Positions 9,798-18,483 of a stretch of DNA of 41,205 bases are shown piece by piece. A model generated the notes under the pieces. The model was given only the letters and a program-made list of their open reading frames with translations. It was not told the origin of the DNA and searched no databases. The stretch is from contig JAEPQH010000024.1 of assembly GCA_017640605.1 (NCBI GenBank), positions 1 through 41,205 on the forward strand, read 5' to 3'. The position numbers were made by a program, and so were the translations under genes. This stretch comes from Balneolaceae bacterium. Its GTDB lineage: Bacteria > Bacteroidota > Rhodothermia > Balneolales > Balneolaceae. Position 1 is the first letter of the stretch, and each line of letters opens with the position of its first letter.

Positions 9798-9813
9798 TGG
9801 CACGTCCGTTGCA
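9798..9813 (+). promoter_or_regulatory. Sigma-54 (RpoN) -24/-12 promoter of hsp20
   Basis: TGGCACG-TCCG-TTGCA matches the RpoN consensus TGGCACG-N4-TTGCW at every position, with GG and GC separated by exactly 10 bp. Transcription would start near 9823-9825, giving a leader of about 55 nt before ATG 9878. It is on the right strand and directly upstream of hsp20. I found no second match to this motif in the window. Confidence 0.75.
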
Positions 9814-9877
9814 TTATTAGTAGTGAATTTGATTCACAAACATTCTAACTAATAATAAAGACAACGAGAGGTTCATT

Positions 9878-10306
9878 ATGGGACTTATTAAATATTCAAG
9901 ACCAGACTCAGACATTCTATCAAGATCATTCGACGATCTTTTTAACGAGTTTTTCTCTAACACTCCATCCTACAAGAGAGATGGATTTATGCCAAGCGTA
10001 GACATTTCAGAAAGCGAAAAACAATTTGAGCTTTCAGTAGAATTACCCGGCATGAAGAAAGAAGACATTAAGATTGATCTTGAGAACGGACGACTCACAA
10101 TTTCAGGTGAGCGTAAATTCAAAAACGAAGAAAATGAAAAAAACTATCATCGTGTAGAATCCAGATTTGGAACATTTACCAGAACGTTTCATCTACCGGA
10201 CTCAATCGATGAAGACACAATCGCCGCAAAATATACCGATGGTATCCTAAATATCACCATCGATAAGAGCGAAGACAAAGTGAAGAAGCAAATCGAGATC
10301 GCATAA
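9878..10306 (+). CDS. Small heat-shock protein, Hsp20/alpha-crystallin family
   Basis: ATP-independent holdase chaperone that binds unfolding proteins in the cytoplasm as large oligomers. The 142-aa protein has a short N-terminal arm (SFDDLFNEFF), an alpha-crystallin domain at about 40-130 with VELPGMKKEDIKI and the AKYTDGILNITI strand carrying the conserved A-x-n-G-I-L pattern, and a C-terminal IEI (I-x-I) anchor. A purine-rich GAGAGG lies 6 nt before the ATG. It follows a sigma-54 promoter and ends at an intrinsic terminator, so it is probably a single-gene unit; ClpB and HtrA encoded nearby act in the same stress response. Confidence 0.97.
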   Translation: MGLIKYSRPDSDILSRSFDDLFNEFFSNTPSYKRDGFMPSVDISESEKQFELSVELPGMKKEDIKIDLENGRLTISGERKFKNEENEKNYHRVESRFGTFTRTFHLPDSIDEDTIAAKYTDGILNITIDKSEDKVKKQIEIA

Positions 10307-10329
10307 TCTCGATCATTAGGTTAAGGCAT

Positions 10330-10364
10330 GCCGAGGCCTGTGGATAGGGTCTCGGCTCTTTTTT
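10330..10364 (+). terminator. Intrinsic terminator of hsp20
   Basis: GCCGAGGCC and GGTCTCGGC pair (9 bp, one G-U) around a 9-nt loop, followed by TCTTTTTT. It lies 23 bp after the hsp20 stop. Confidence 0.85.
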
Positions 10365-10447
10365 AGTTACAAGATGTAAAGCTGTGTACAAAACGAAAGT
10401 AGCCGTCCGTTAGGGCAACGAATTTTAATTACAAACTATACATCAAC

Positions 10448-11917
10448 ATGAGTACAACAATGAAAAATGCTTTTGGGATTGCCGCCGCCATTCTACTTTT
10501 ACTAGGTGTGAATGCAACCACCGACTTCTCAAAAGTAGATTTACCTTTTTATGATACCGAAGTTGTTCCGGCGGAAAGTAAACCCGTTGCAACACTTAAA
10601 GATTTTAACGATGCGATCGTAGACATCGCTGAAAAAACAAACCCTGCCGTTGTAACGGTTAATACCGAGAAGACGCAAGAAGTACGAGTTGTTAATCCAT
10701 TTTCCTTTTTTGGGAACCCTTGGGGGCAACCGGAAGGTGAAACACGAGAGCGAGTTCAGCGTGGACTTGGATCCGGCGTAATTGTTTCTGAGGATGGTTA
10801 TATCATAACAAACAATCACGTTATTGATGATACCGATGAAATCAAAATTACTCTGTTTAATGGGGATGAAGTTACCGCAGAGCTAATTGGCGCCGATCCT
10901 CAAACCGATATCGCAGTATTGAAGATTAATGGCAAAAACTTACCGGCCATTGAACTTGGTAACAGCGACGATGCAAAAGTAGGATCTTTTGTTCTGGCAA
11001 TTGGAAGTCCGCTAAGCAATGACCTGGCACATACTGTTTCTTTTGGAATAGTGAGTGCACGTGGACGTTCGTTAAACAATTTGACTTTATTTGGTGATTA
11101 CATTCAAACGGATGCAGCCATTAATCCCGGAAATTCTGGCGGAGCACTTATCGATCTAAATGGTGAGTTGGTTGGAATTAATTCTGCCATTGCTTCTCGT
11201 TCTGGTGGAAACGATGGTATTGGATTTGCAATACCGATCAATCTTGCCAAACGTATTATGGACGATTTGATTGACGACGGAGAAGTTTCGAGAGGATATT
11301 TAGGAATGAACTTTGGTGGCGAAGTTGATCAAACAATGGCGCTTGCAATGGGCTTAGATAATGCGCGCGGTATTATTGTAGGTGAAGTGGTAGAGGATGG
11401 TCCTTCCGATAAAGCCGGACTCCGTGAAAGTGATATAATCATCAGCCTGAACAACGAACCCGTGCGCGACTGGGACGCATTTCGCACAAAAATTGCATCC
11501 TATAAGCCCGGAGATAACGTAAAACTTGGAATAATTCGTGGTGATGATGAGATGGAACTTTCCATTGAATTGGGCGAACGACCTAACGAATTAGCTACTG
11601 TTAATACAGAATCTGCACGTGATATAAATGAGCGACTTGGATTCAACGTTTCTGAGCTAACCAACGATTTAAAAAGACAATTAAATCTTGGAAACGATAC
11701 TGAAGGTGTGGTTGTTAATAGCATAGAACAAAGCAGTAATGCCTTCGAACGCGGACTAAGAAGAGGCGATGTTATAACCGCCGTGAAACGTAATAGAGTG
11801 GAAAGTCCGAGTGAATTTTTTAATGAAATTCAGCGTTCTGTAGATGATGGAGACAAAGCAATACTGCTAACCATCGAAAGGAATAATGTGAAACAATTTA
11901 TCGCTTTCGAGCTTTAA
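10448..11917 (+). CDS. htrA: Trypsin-like periplasmic serine protease/chaperone, HtrA (DegP/DegQ) family
   Basis: Degrades or holds misfolded envelope proteins. A hydrophobic segment (MKNAFGIAAAILLLLGV) directs export. The protease domain has the complete triad H124 (TNNHV), D154 (DPQTDIAVLKI) and S230 (NPGNSGGAL). Two PDZ domains follow, about 285-375 (GYLGMNFGG start) and about 395-485. At 489 aa it has normal DegP-type length. ATG 10448 and an internal ATG four codons later (before KNAFG) are both plausible starts; the second gives a more typical signal peptide. The hsp20 terminator separates it from the upstream gene, and its own terminator follows, so it is likely transcribed alone. Confidence 0.96.
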   Translation: MSTTMKNAFGIAAAILLLLGVNATTDFSKVDLPFYDTEVVPAESKPVATLKDFNDAIVDIAEKTNPAVVTVNTEKTQEVRVVNPFSFFGNPWGQPEGETRERVQRGLGSGVIVSEDGYIITNNHVIDDTDEIKITLFNGDEVTAELIGADPQTDIAVLKINGKNLPAIELGNSDDAKVGSFVLAIGSPLSNDLAHTVSFGIVSARGRSLNNLTLFGDYIQTDAAINPGNSGGALIDLNGELVGINSAIASRSGGNDGIGFAIPINLAKRIMDDLIDDGEVSRGYLGMNFGGEVDQTMALAMGLDNARGIIVGEVVEDGPSDKAGLRESDIIISLNNEPVRDWDAFRTKIASYKPGDNVKLGIIRGDDEMELSIELGERPNELATVNTESARDINERLGFNVSELTNDLKRQLNLGNDTEGVVVNSIEQSSNAFERGLRRGDVITAVKRNRVESPSEFFNEIQRSVDDGDKAILLTIERNNVKQFIAFEL

Positions 11918-11954
11918 GATACTGTTGACCTATTTATTGTACCCCGAAAAAGCC

Positions 11955-11989
11955 AAAGCTAAGGCCCTGATACGGTCTTAGCTTTTTTT
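11955..11989 (+). terminator. Intrinsic terminator of htrA
   Basis: AAAGCTAAGGCC and GGTCTTAGCTTT form a 12-bp stem (one G-U pair) with loop CTGATAC, followed by a run of T. It lies 37 bp downstream of the htrA stop. Confidence 0.85.
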
Positions 11990-12000
11990 GTGTACTTGAA

Positions 12001-12097
12001 CAGCCACGGAAACACAAAAGCACTAATTTTAGAATTAACCGAGGTAGTTTCTAAGCCGGTTTAAAGTTACATTTTTTGTGATTTCGTGAATTAGTGT
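12001..12097. repeat. Inverted pair of degenerate GTG-octamer arrays
   Basis: On the plus strand 12074-12097 reads TTTTGTGA, TTTCGTGA, ATTAGTGT; on the minus strand 12004-12027 reads ATTAGTGC, TTTTGTGT, TTCCGTGG. The two face each other with CACTAAT (12021-12027) inverted as ATTAGTG (12090-12096). They lie between the htrA terminator and the stop of the next, convergent gene, and share the octamer style of the 3.2-3.9 kb repeats. Confidence 0.55.
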
Positions 12098-12103
12098 CAA
12101 AAA

Positions 12104-12676
12104 TCAAATCAACACAAAATCACGATCGCGGAGTAGGGGGCTGAGGTCTTCGGGGGGCGGGAAGTGCTCATCTCGGAATTTATTCATCGCATCAATGGTG
12201 GCATTGCTAAGCAATTCTGTAACTGCATCCATGGCTTCATCCGAAATGAGAAAGGGAGTACGATCAAAGATGGCTTTATCACCTTTGCATTGCACAGTTA
12301 GTTGAAACTGCGAACAATCGTTTTTTGGCTTGCCGGTGATCATACAGGAAGACATCCACTCTTCAGGATCAAAATTTTCTGACTTGATCAATGCTCTTTG
12401 TCTTGCAAAATCCATGTTGTCCATGAAATATTCATTCATCGCCTGATGCGATTCTTTGGAATATTCGCTCATCACCGAATCCATACAACTCATGCACATC
12501 GCAAATTCCCAGATCAAATCTGTAGTGCCGGTACCGGGATAATTCACCATCGCTTTTTCGATGATATACTCTTTGTCATCGAGTAAATAGGTGTCGCACA
12601 TCAAACAGCGCTCAATGGGCGCTCCGGTTTCCGAATTATGAAAAATAGAGGGTATTTCTTGAAGTTTTTGTGGCAT
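12104..12676 (-). CDS. Conserved-looking hypothetical protein with paired CxxC motifs
   Basis: A 190-aa soluble, acidic protein that I do not recognise. C24/C27 (CLMC) and C61/C64 (CMSC) form two knuckles typical of a zinc-binding fold, and further cysteines lie at about 105-130. No signal peptide or membrane helix is seen. The spacing suggests a single structural zinc site in the N-terminal third and a helical C-terminal half. It is convergent with htrA and 35 bp downstream of the barrel-protein gene on the same strand. No function is assigned. Confidence 0.7.
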   Translation of the reverse strand: MPQKLQEIPSIFHNSETGAPIERCLMCDTYLLDDKEYIIEKAMVNYPGTGTTDLIWEFAMCMSCMDSVMSEYSKESHQAMNEYFMDNMDFARQRALIKSENFDPEEWMSSCMITGKPKNDCSQFQLTVQCKGDKAIFDRTPFLISDEAMDAVTELLSNATIDAMNKFRDEHFPPPEDLSPLLRDRDFVLI

Positions 12677-12711
12677 AATTGAGGATACTAAAAATCTTCA
12701 GCCCAACCTTG

Positions 12712-14169
12712 TTAAAAAAGATTTCGATTGAAGTAGTACACAATTCCGAGTTGGAAATTCCAAATAAATCGATGAGTTGTATTCACGTTTGAATTAATTA
12801 GATGCTGTCGGTCGTACTGATAATCATTAGTGAGGCCAACCGATCCTGTTATTCCCATTCTATTTTCGATAAAGTATGTGATACTGGAAATTAGGCGAGT
12901 ATTGAGATCATGTGATTTAATGTCTCCTGTATTCAGTCTTTCTTTTGGGCCGAAAGTGTAAAAAGAAGAAGCAAGTGTGTTATTAATATTCCATCGATCT
13001 GTTAAGATATACAGCCAACTTAGCCCAATTTCACTCCGAAATTGCCAAGCGAAATTATCCTTCTTCTCAAGAGGAAAAAGCCCAGCGTTTCTAAAACCAA
13101 TATGAACCTGATTCTTCAGATCCAGGTTTTTGTAGATATTCGCATCAATTGCGAGGTCAGCAACTCTTTGTATAGAAAATTGCCTCATTTCATTTCTATT
13201 TTCTTCTACTTTAACGTCTCTATTTTGTAGACTGTTGTCGTATCGATATCCAACCGTTAATAAGACTTCAGCACCTTCAAATCGTGCCCCTAATTGTTCA
13301 TCAAACACATCTTCGAAATAAAATAAATCATAGGCACCGAGTTGATCGAGCTTATTATTTATGATCGAAGACAAATCTCCCCAAAAGTATTTTTCCGGTC
13401 GATCATAGGTTTGAGTGTAGGCGGGATATTTGGTGAATTGTTCAGCAGTTTTAAGAATCTCTGCATCTGACAACGATTGACCTGTTACTACCTGATATCT
13501 TTCTTTGAGCCTAATCGCTCTTAAAACCGTGGTTACATTTCGAATTCGCCCAAATCCAATCCCGATGGATGGATCAAAGGATATATTTCTTCTATTGGTG
13601 TTACTTTTTTGTAACCCATTATTGTAATTGTCTGACTTATACCGACCGAATCGGTAGCCGATATTGCCATATAAACTTCCATTCAGAAATATACGATCGC
13701 TTAAGTATCGGGAGTAATTTGCATTGAATGCGTAGGAAAAATTATTATCGAATGAGCGTGTTTCAGAATCTCGATCTTCCTCCTCCTCTTCAAATGTCGT
13801 ACTATTGCTTTCCTGAAAGCGATGGGTAAAATTTGCACTCGTTGATAGTTGAAGAATTCGTTGTTCACTCTCTTCATATCGGAAATACGATGGTGAAATC
13901 GAAAACCGTTCGCTTAAACTTGAACTCGTTTGATCTTGGGTTTCTCTGTTTATGTCGTACCGACCTTGAGTATTACTTCTATTCGTTTTTTGTCCACTTA
14001 CATTTAAGCCACCGCTATTAATACTAAACTGAGAATACCCCCAACTCGGAAGCCGATAATCAATTAGTTGTTGAAAATTCGATGAATCCGAAAAGCCGAT
14101 ACTCTCTTGACCCTTAAGTCCTAAACTCGATACTTGTAATAAGGTAAAAGCGAGAAATAATATGCGCAT
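12712..14169 (-). CDS. Predicted outer-membrane beta-barrel protein
   Basis: The start is placed at ATG 14169, giving 485 aa with a signal peptide (MRILFLAFTLLQVSS, cleavage near LKGQES). A longer upstream frame exists but would reach into clpB and hides this signal peptide. The body is rich in alternating aromatic/polar beta-strand stretches (for example SYAFNANYSRYL and GSLYGNIGYRF), contains an acidic low-complexity patch of EEEEED type, and ends in a strand with terminal Phe (GIVYYFNRNLF), the usual signal for BAM-dependent insertion. No plug or TonB box was seen, so a porin-like or structural role is more likely than a TonB-dependent receptor. Substrate unknown. It is divergent from clpB. 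Confidence 0.75.
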   Translation of the reverse strand: MRILFLAFTLLQVSSLGLKGQESIGFSDSSNFQQLIDYRLPSWGYSQFSINSGGLNVSGQKTNRSNTQGRYDINRETQDQTSSSLSERFSISPSYFRYEESEQRILQLSTSANFTHRFQESNSTTFEEEEEDRDSETRSFDNNFSYAFNANYSRYLSDRIFLNGSLYGNIGYRFGRYKSDNYNNGLQKSNTNRRNISFDPSIGIGFGRIRNVTTVLRAIRLKERYQVVTGQSLSDAEILKTAEQFTKYPAYTQTYDRPEKYFWGDLSSIINNKLDQLGAYDLFYFEDVFDEQLGARFEGAEVLLTVGYRYDNSLQNRDVKVEENRNEMRQFSIQRVADLAIDANIYKNLDLKNQVHIGFRNAGLFPLEKKDNFAWQFRSEIGLSWLYILTDRWNINNTLASSFYTFGPKERLNTGDIKSHDLNTRLISSITYFIENRMGITGSVGLTNDYQYDRQHLINSNVNTTHRFIWNFQLGIVYYFNRNLF

Positions 14170-14263
14170 GAAATAAATATTAGATGATTGAAGAGTAATG
14201 AAATTATATGAATATGGATAGGATAAAGTTGATGATTTCAACAATTCTGCAATTCCGTCAGTA

Positions 14264-14286
14264 CCAAAATTCGGGCATGATTTTGG
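14264..14286. promoter_or_regulatory. Small inverted repeat upstream of clpB
   Basis: CCAAAAT and ATTTTGG are exactly inverted around 9 nt, 38 bp before the clpB start and inside the intergenic space shared with the divergent barrel-protein gene. It could be an operator. It does not match CIRCE, and the assignment is weak. Confidence 0.3.
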
Positions 14287-14323
14287 ACAATATTTCATCA
14301 GAAAATAAAACCAAGAGGAACTT

Positions 14324-16960
14324 ATGAATCTGAATAAATACACCTTAAAAGCACAGGAAGTCATCCAGCAATCGCTGGAGTTGGCGCAGTCCGGGAATAA
14401 TCAGGCGATGGAACCTGCCCACGTGATGAAAGCTTTTCTGATGGACAGCGATAATATCGTGCATACCTTGTTTAGCAAGCTGGGAGCGAATACTTCCGGC
14501 ATCGAAAAAGTAGTGGATATTTCGCTATCAAGATTACCGAGAGTAGAAGGGGCATCCGTTTCCGGGCAGTATTTATCACCGAATTTGAAATCTGCGTTGG
14601 ATACAGCTCAAAAAGAAGCTACTGCATTGGGCGATCAGTACATCAGCAGCGAACATGTGTTGCTGGGACTTGTTCAAGTGAAAGATGAAATCACCACGGT
14701 ACTGAAAGATCAGGGCGTGAATAAAGAGAATATCCTGAAGATTTTGGATGATGTGCGAGGCGGGCATAAAGTGGATGACCCAAACGCCGAAAGCCGATTT
14801 GCTTCGCTGGATAAATATGCCCGTGACTTAAATGAATTAGCCGAGAAAAATAAACTCGATCCGGTCATCGGGCGAGATCAGGAAATCCGGCGCGTGATGC
14901 AGATTCTTACTCGTCGCACCAAAAATAATCCTGTTTTGATCGGAGAGCCTGGAGTTGGAAAAACTGCCATCGCAGAAGGAATGGCACTTCGGATCGTACG
15001 AGGAGATGTGCCAGAAGGACTCAAATCAAAACGAATTCTAGCCCTAGATATGGGCGCGTTAGTTGCGGGAACTAAGTTTAGAGGGGAGTTTGAAGAACGC
15101 TTGAAAGCCGTAGTGAAAGAAGTGACCGAATCAGACGGCGAAATCATTTTATTTATTGATGAAATCCACACTTTGGTTGGTGCCGGCGCTTCGGAAGGCG
15201 CAATGGACGCCGCTAACATTCTAAAACCGGCACTTGCTCGTGGCGAAATGCATGCAATTGGGGCTACCACGCTGGATGAGTATCGAAAGTACATCGAAAA
15301 AGACAAAGCCCTGGAGCGTCGTTTGCAAACTGTTTTAGTAGGCGAGCCGACTATTGAAGATACTGTTTCTATCCTCCGAGGATTGCAAGAGCGATACGAA
15401 GTACATCATGGAGTTCGAATTACCGACTCGGCGATTGTAGCCGCAGCAGAATTATCTCATCGATACATCGCCGATCGTTTTCTGCCCGATAAAGCCATCG
15501 ATTTGATTGATGAGGCTGCCTCGAGATTACGTTTGCAGATCGATTCTCTTCCCGAAGAATTGGATGCCGTTGAGCGACAAATCCGTCAGCTTGAGATTGA
15601 ACGAGAAGCTTTAAAACGCGAAAAAGATGATTCAAAAATTCAAGGCATCGAGAAGGAAATCGCTGATTTGGATGAAACGCGGAAAGGGATGCGTGTGCAG
15701 TGGGAGCAAGAACGGGATCTCATCCAAAAAGCGCAGGAATTAAAGAAAGCCATTGAAACGACCCGCAATCAAGCTGAAAAAGCCGAGCGTGAAGGGAATT
15801 ATGAAAAAGTGGCGGAATTACGATATGGCACCATCACCCAGTTGGAGAAAGATTTGAAATCTGCCCAGGAAAAACTGGATGAGATGCAGCAAAAGAAATC
15901 CTTGCTTAAGGAAGAAGTGGATGCCGAAGACATCGCTGATATAGTTGCGCGATGGACCGGAGTACCTGTTAAGAAAATGCTGCAATCAGAACGACAAAAA
16001 CTGCTTTTACTCGAAGAAGAGCTACATAAACGAGTGATTGGTCAAGATAACGCCATCGAAGCGGTGGCCAATGCGGTACGACGTTCTCGTGCAGGTTTAC
16101 AAGATGAAGACCGTCCGATTGGCTCGTTCTTTTTCCTTGGATCCACTGGTGTTGGGAAAACTGAATTGGCCCGAACGCTGGCTGAGTTTTTGTTCAATGA
16201 TTCGAGTGCAATGATTCGCATCGACATGAGTGAATACATGGAAAAACACTCGGTAAGTCGATTGGTAGGAGCGCCTCCGGGTTATGTGGGCTATGATGAA
16301 GGCGGACAGCTCACCGAGGCCGCACGACGACATCCATATTCGGTTATTTTGTTGGATGAAATCGAGAAAGCACATCCCGATGTTTTCAATATTCTGTTGC
16401 AAGTACTGGATGAAGGTCGACTAACCGACAACAAGGGAACCACCGTTGATTTCAAAAATACGATCATCATCATGACCAGCAATATTGGTTCGCATTTAAT
16501 TGTAAACGAGATGGAGAAATCTGGCGGAGAACTTAGTGATGAGCAATATGTGGATTTACAAAATCAGCTGATTGATCAGTTGAAACGAACCATCCGACCG
16601 GAATTTCTAAACCGTGTGGATGATATTACAGTATTCCATCCATTAGGTAAGCAGCATATCCGTTTAATTGTAGATATTCAGCTAAAACGAGTGCATCAAC
16701 TGCTTTCGAAGAGCAAAGTATCTCTTTCCGTTCCTGATACAGTGAAGGATTGGCTGGCCGAGCGAGGCTATGATCCGGTGTATGGGGCTCGACCTTTGAA
16801 GCGAGTGATTCAGCAGAATATCACCAATGTTTTAGCTACTCAGCTTTTAAAACGCGATAGCGATACTCCTGTGGAATACGAAGCAACTATCAATGAATCC
16901 GGCGATGGAATTACCTTTGTGGAAGTGGTAAACGACGTGGAAGAATGGGTGGAGGATTAA
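14324..16960 (+). CDS. clpB: ClpB ATP-dependent disaggregase chaperone
   Basis: Hexameric AAA+ chaperone that pulls proteins out of aggregates together with DnaK. The 878-aa protein shows the N-terminal Clp repeat domain (about 1-150), NBD1 with Walker A GEPGVGKT (207-214) and Walker [10 protein letters not shown], a long charged coiled-coil M domain (about 400-540) that separates ClpB from ClpA, and NBD2 with Walker A GSTGVGKT (606-613), [11 protein letters not shown] and the GARPLKR sensor-2 motif. GAGGAAC precedes ATG 14324 at good spacing. No ClpP-binding IGF/L loop was noticed, as expected for ClpB. It is transcribed alone and no terminator hairpin is obvious after it. Confidence 0.98.
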   Translation: MNLNKYTLKAQEVIQQSLELAQSGNNQAMEPAHVMKAFLMDSDNIVHTLFSKLGANTSGIEKVVDISLSRLPRVEGASVSGQYLSPNLKSALDTAQKEATALGDQYISSEHVLLGLVQVKDEITTVLKDQGVNKENILKILDDVRGGHKVDDPNAESRFASLDKYARDLNELAEKNKLDPVIGRDQEIRRVMQILTRRTKNNPVLIGEPGVGKTAIAEGMALRIVRGDVPEGLKSKRILALDMGALVAGTKFRGEFEERLKAVVKEVTESDGEIILFIDEIHTLVGAGASEGAMDAANILKPALARGEMHAIGATTLDEYRKYIEKDKALERRLQTVLVGEPTIEDTVSILRGLQERYEVHHGVRITDSAIVAAAELSHRYIADRFLPDKAIDLIDEAASRLRLQIDSLPEELDAVERQIRQLEIEREALKREKDDSKIQGIEKEIADLDETRKGMRVQWEQERDLIQKAQELKKAIETTRNQAEKAEREGNYEKVAELRYGTITQLEKDLKSAQEKLDEMQQKKSLLKEEVDAEDIADIVARWTGVPVKKMLQSERQKLLLLEEELHKRVIGQDNAIEAVANAVRRSRAGLQDEDRPIGSFFFLGSTGVGKTELARTLAEFLFNDSSAMIRIDMSEYMEKHSVSRLVGAPPGYVGYDEGGQLTEAARRHPYSVILLDEIEKAHPDVFNILLQVLDEGRLTDNKGTTVDFKNTIIIMTSNIGSHLIVNEMEKSGGELSDEQYVDLQNQLIDQLKRTIRPEFLNRVDDITVFHPLGKQHIRLIVDIQLKRVHQLLSKSKVSLSVPDTVKDWLAERGYDPVYGARPLKRVIQQNITNVLATQLLKRDSDTPVEYEATINESGDGITFVEVVNDVEEWVED

Positions 16961-16993
16961 GGAAATTCGAAGTACGATTTCTGGATTAAAGAA

Positions 16994-17407
16994 TTATGAT
17001 TTGACGTGAATTCTAAAGGTCCGGTTTTTACTAAGTCGATAAATTTCAAAATCACTATCGATGGTTGCGATATCTCGAATTCCTAATCGTTCAGCGATTA
17101 TTATCAGGCATCCATCCGCAAAATCGATGGGGCGATCAGCATACTTTTCAAAGTTTGAAATCAGTGAATCAAAATCTTCTTGGTTAATTGGTTCAATCTG
17201 GATTGCCCCCGATTCGACCCATTTTAGAAAAGCAATCTGAGCATTTTGATCGAAATCTAATAGATATAAGGTTTCAGTTATTGTTGCCAAAGAAGTTATA
17301 AGTGAGCCTTTGTAGCTACTTATAAACTTAATAGCTTTTTCGTGATATTGGTCCGATTTATCAAAAAGAGCAACAATAGGTCCTGTATCGATGAGGCAGA
17401 ATCTCAT
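16994..17407 (-). CDS. vapC: PIN-domain ribonuclease toxin (VapC-like)
   Basis: A 137-aa PIN-domain protein, probably a metal-dependent RNase that cleaves tRNA or rRNA when free of its antitoxin. Acidic active-site residues are in the expected order: D7 (LIDTGP), E45 (TITETLYLL), D98 (IDFADGCLI) and D117/D119 (TIDSDF). Its start overlaps the end of the antitoxin gene by 4 bp (ATGA), typical of toxin-antitoxin pairs. It looks intact. The RNA target cannot be told from sequence. Confidence 0.9.
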   Translation of the reverse strand: MRFCLIDTGPIVALFDKSDQYHEKAIKFISSYKGSLITSLATITETLYLLDFDQNAQIAFLKWVESGAIQIEPINQEDFDSLISNFEKYADRPIDFADGCLIIIAERLGIRDIATIDSDFEIYRLSKNRTFRIHVKS

Positions 17408-17646
17408 CCCTTTTTAGATCGTATTTTTTGAGAAACTTTACTGCGTTTATTTTGAGAGAGAGTGCCATCACCACTATCAAATTTTCCGAATATATCTTTA
17501 CCTAAATCGTAGGGGGTAGGTGCTTCTTCAACGCGTAAATATTGCTTTAAACTCTTTCTAACGATCTCTGATTTGGAAACACCGGTTGCTTGTGATCTTC
17601 TTTCGAGTTCCTTTTCTGTTTCTTTATCTAAGCGTAGAGTTAACAT
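17404..17646 (-). CDS. Ribbon-helix-helix antitoxin
   Basis: An 80-aa protein whose N-terminal 45 residues (LTLRLDKETEKEL, then TGVSKSEIVRKSL) match the MetJ/Arc/CopG ribbon-helix-helix DNA-binding fold. The basic, disordered C-terminus (NKRSKVSQKIRS) would wrap and block the PIN toxin encoded directly downstream. A palindrome just upstream of the start is the probable autorepression site. The pair sits between clpB and an accessory gene block. Confidence 0.88.
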   Translation of the reverse strand: MLTLRLDKETEKELERRSQATGVSKSEIVRKSLKQYLRVEEAPTPYDLGKDIFGKFDSGDGTLSQNKRSKVSQKIRSKKG

Positions 17647-17659
17647 GATTAATCAAATT

Positions 17660-17680
17660 TGTATTACAAAATGTAATACA
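17660..17680. promoter_or_regulatory. Palindromic operator of the toxin-antitoxin operon
   Basis: TGTATTAC-AAAAT-GTAATACA is a perfect 8-bp inverted repeat centred 24 bp before the antitoxin ATG. RHH antitoxins bind such short dyads, so it is a likely autoregulatory site overlapping the promoter. Confidence 0.65.
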
Positions 17681-17706
17681 GGGTTCGCTTTTTTGCAATT
17701 ACTGAA

Positions 17707-18483
17707 TCAAAAACTAATTCCAGGGCTCATAAAACCAAGATAAAATAAAATGAATATGAGCGCTGCAACTTTCCAAGGGATTGAAAGATTGGGTGCAGTT
17801 ATAGGTTCCATTTCATTTTGCTCAGACTTCCAAAAGGCAAGGATTAGTAGTGGGAATAAAAAAGTGAAGCCATTACCGATGCCTCCCATAACCATCATGA
17901 ATCGATCGTCGGTTGGAATAATAAATGATGAAAGTGTAGAAATGATGGTGGTTGTGGCTAAAACAGATAGATAACCTGAGCGATGAGTTTGACCAAAAAA
18001 TTCCGCCTGATATCTTTTGCCTACATACATCGCAAAGACGATTAAAGATATTCCGAGCAGAACCTGCAAAGTAGCCCAAAGCGCATAAGGCTCGAGATCG
18101 GCAATGATCTTTGCCCAATCCATTCCATCATGTATGAATCTTCCGAATGCAATGTAACTGCCGGATTGCATCAAGTTTATCATGGTAGAAATCCAGAGAA
18201 AAGCACGTGCCCAATAGCGTAATGTAGGCTTGAATTTCAACACCAGTAAACATGAAAAAGCGAATAGAATATTGAAAAGAGAACCGGAGGCTTGAACAAT
18301 TTTAACTCCGGCATAAGATACTTCACTTAAGTCGTGATGAAAATACATGGCGTCAACAGCAATTGGAGTACCACCAACTAATATTGTTGCAAGTCCGTGG
18401 CCAATTAATTCATGTCCGCACTGCAAAACAGACCAAGCTATTACGGTAATCAGAGCTATGTTTTTAATTCGGTTGTCAGCCAT
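17707..18483 (-). CDS. Multi-pass membrane protein with HExxxH motif
   Basis: A 258-aa protein with about six to seven predicted helices. The first helix carries QCGHELIGHGLA: two histidines and a glutamate in an HExxxH arrangement, one residue longer than the HExxH of M50 site-2 proteases. A downstream NIL and other polar residues within helices could complete a metal site, but this is not certain. It starts immediately after the TAA of the tpm gene (TAAATG, no gap), so translation is probably coupled. It is either an M50-like intramembrane protease variant or a non-catalytic membrane protein; function is not assigned. Confidence 0.75.
   Translation of the reverse strand: MADNRIKNIALITVIAWSVLQCGHELIGHGLATILVGGTPIAVDAMYFHHDLSEVSYAGVKIVQASGSLFNILFAFSCLLVLKFKPTLRYWARAFLWISTMINLMQSGSYIAFGRFIHDGMDWAKIIADLEPYALWATLQVLLGISLIVFAMYVGKRYQAEFFGQTHRSGYLSVLATTTIISTLSSFIIPTDDRFMMVMGGIGNGFTFLFPLLILAFWKSEQNEMEPITAPNLSIPWKVAALIFILFYLGFMSPGISF

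Noticed and set aside
14170-14364. N-terminal extension of the beta-barrel protein
   Set aside because: It overlaps the clpB start and precedes a clear signal peptide beginning at 14169.
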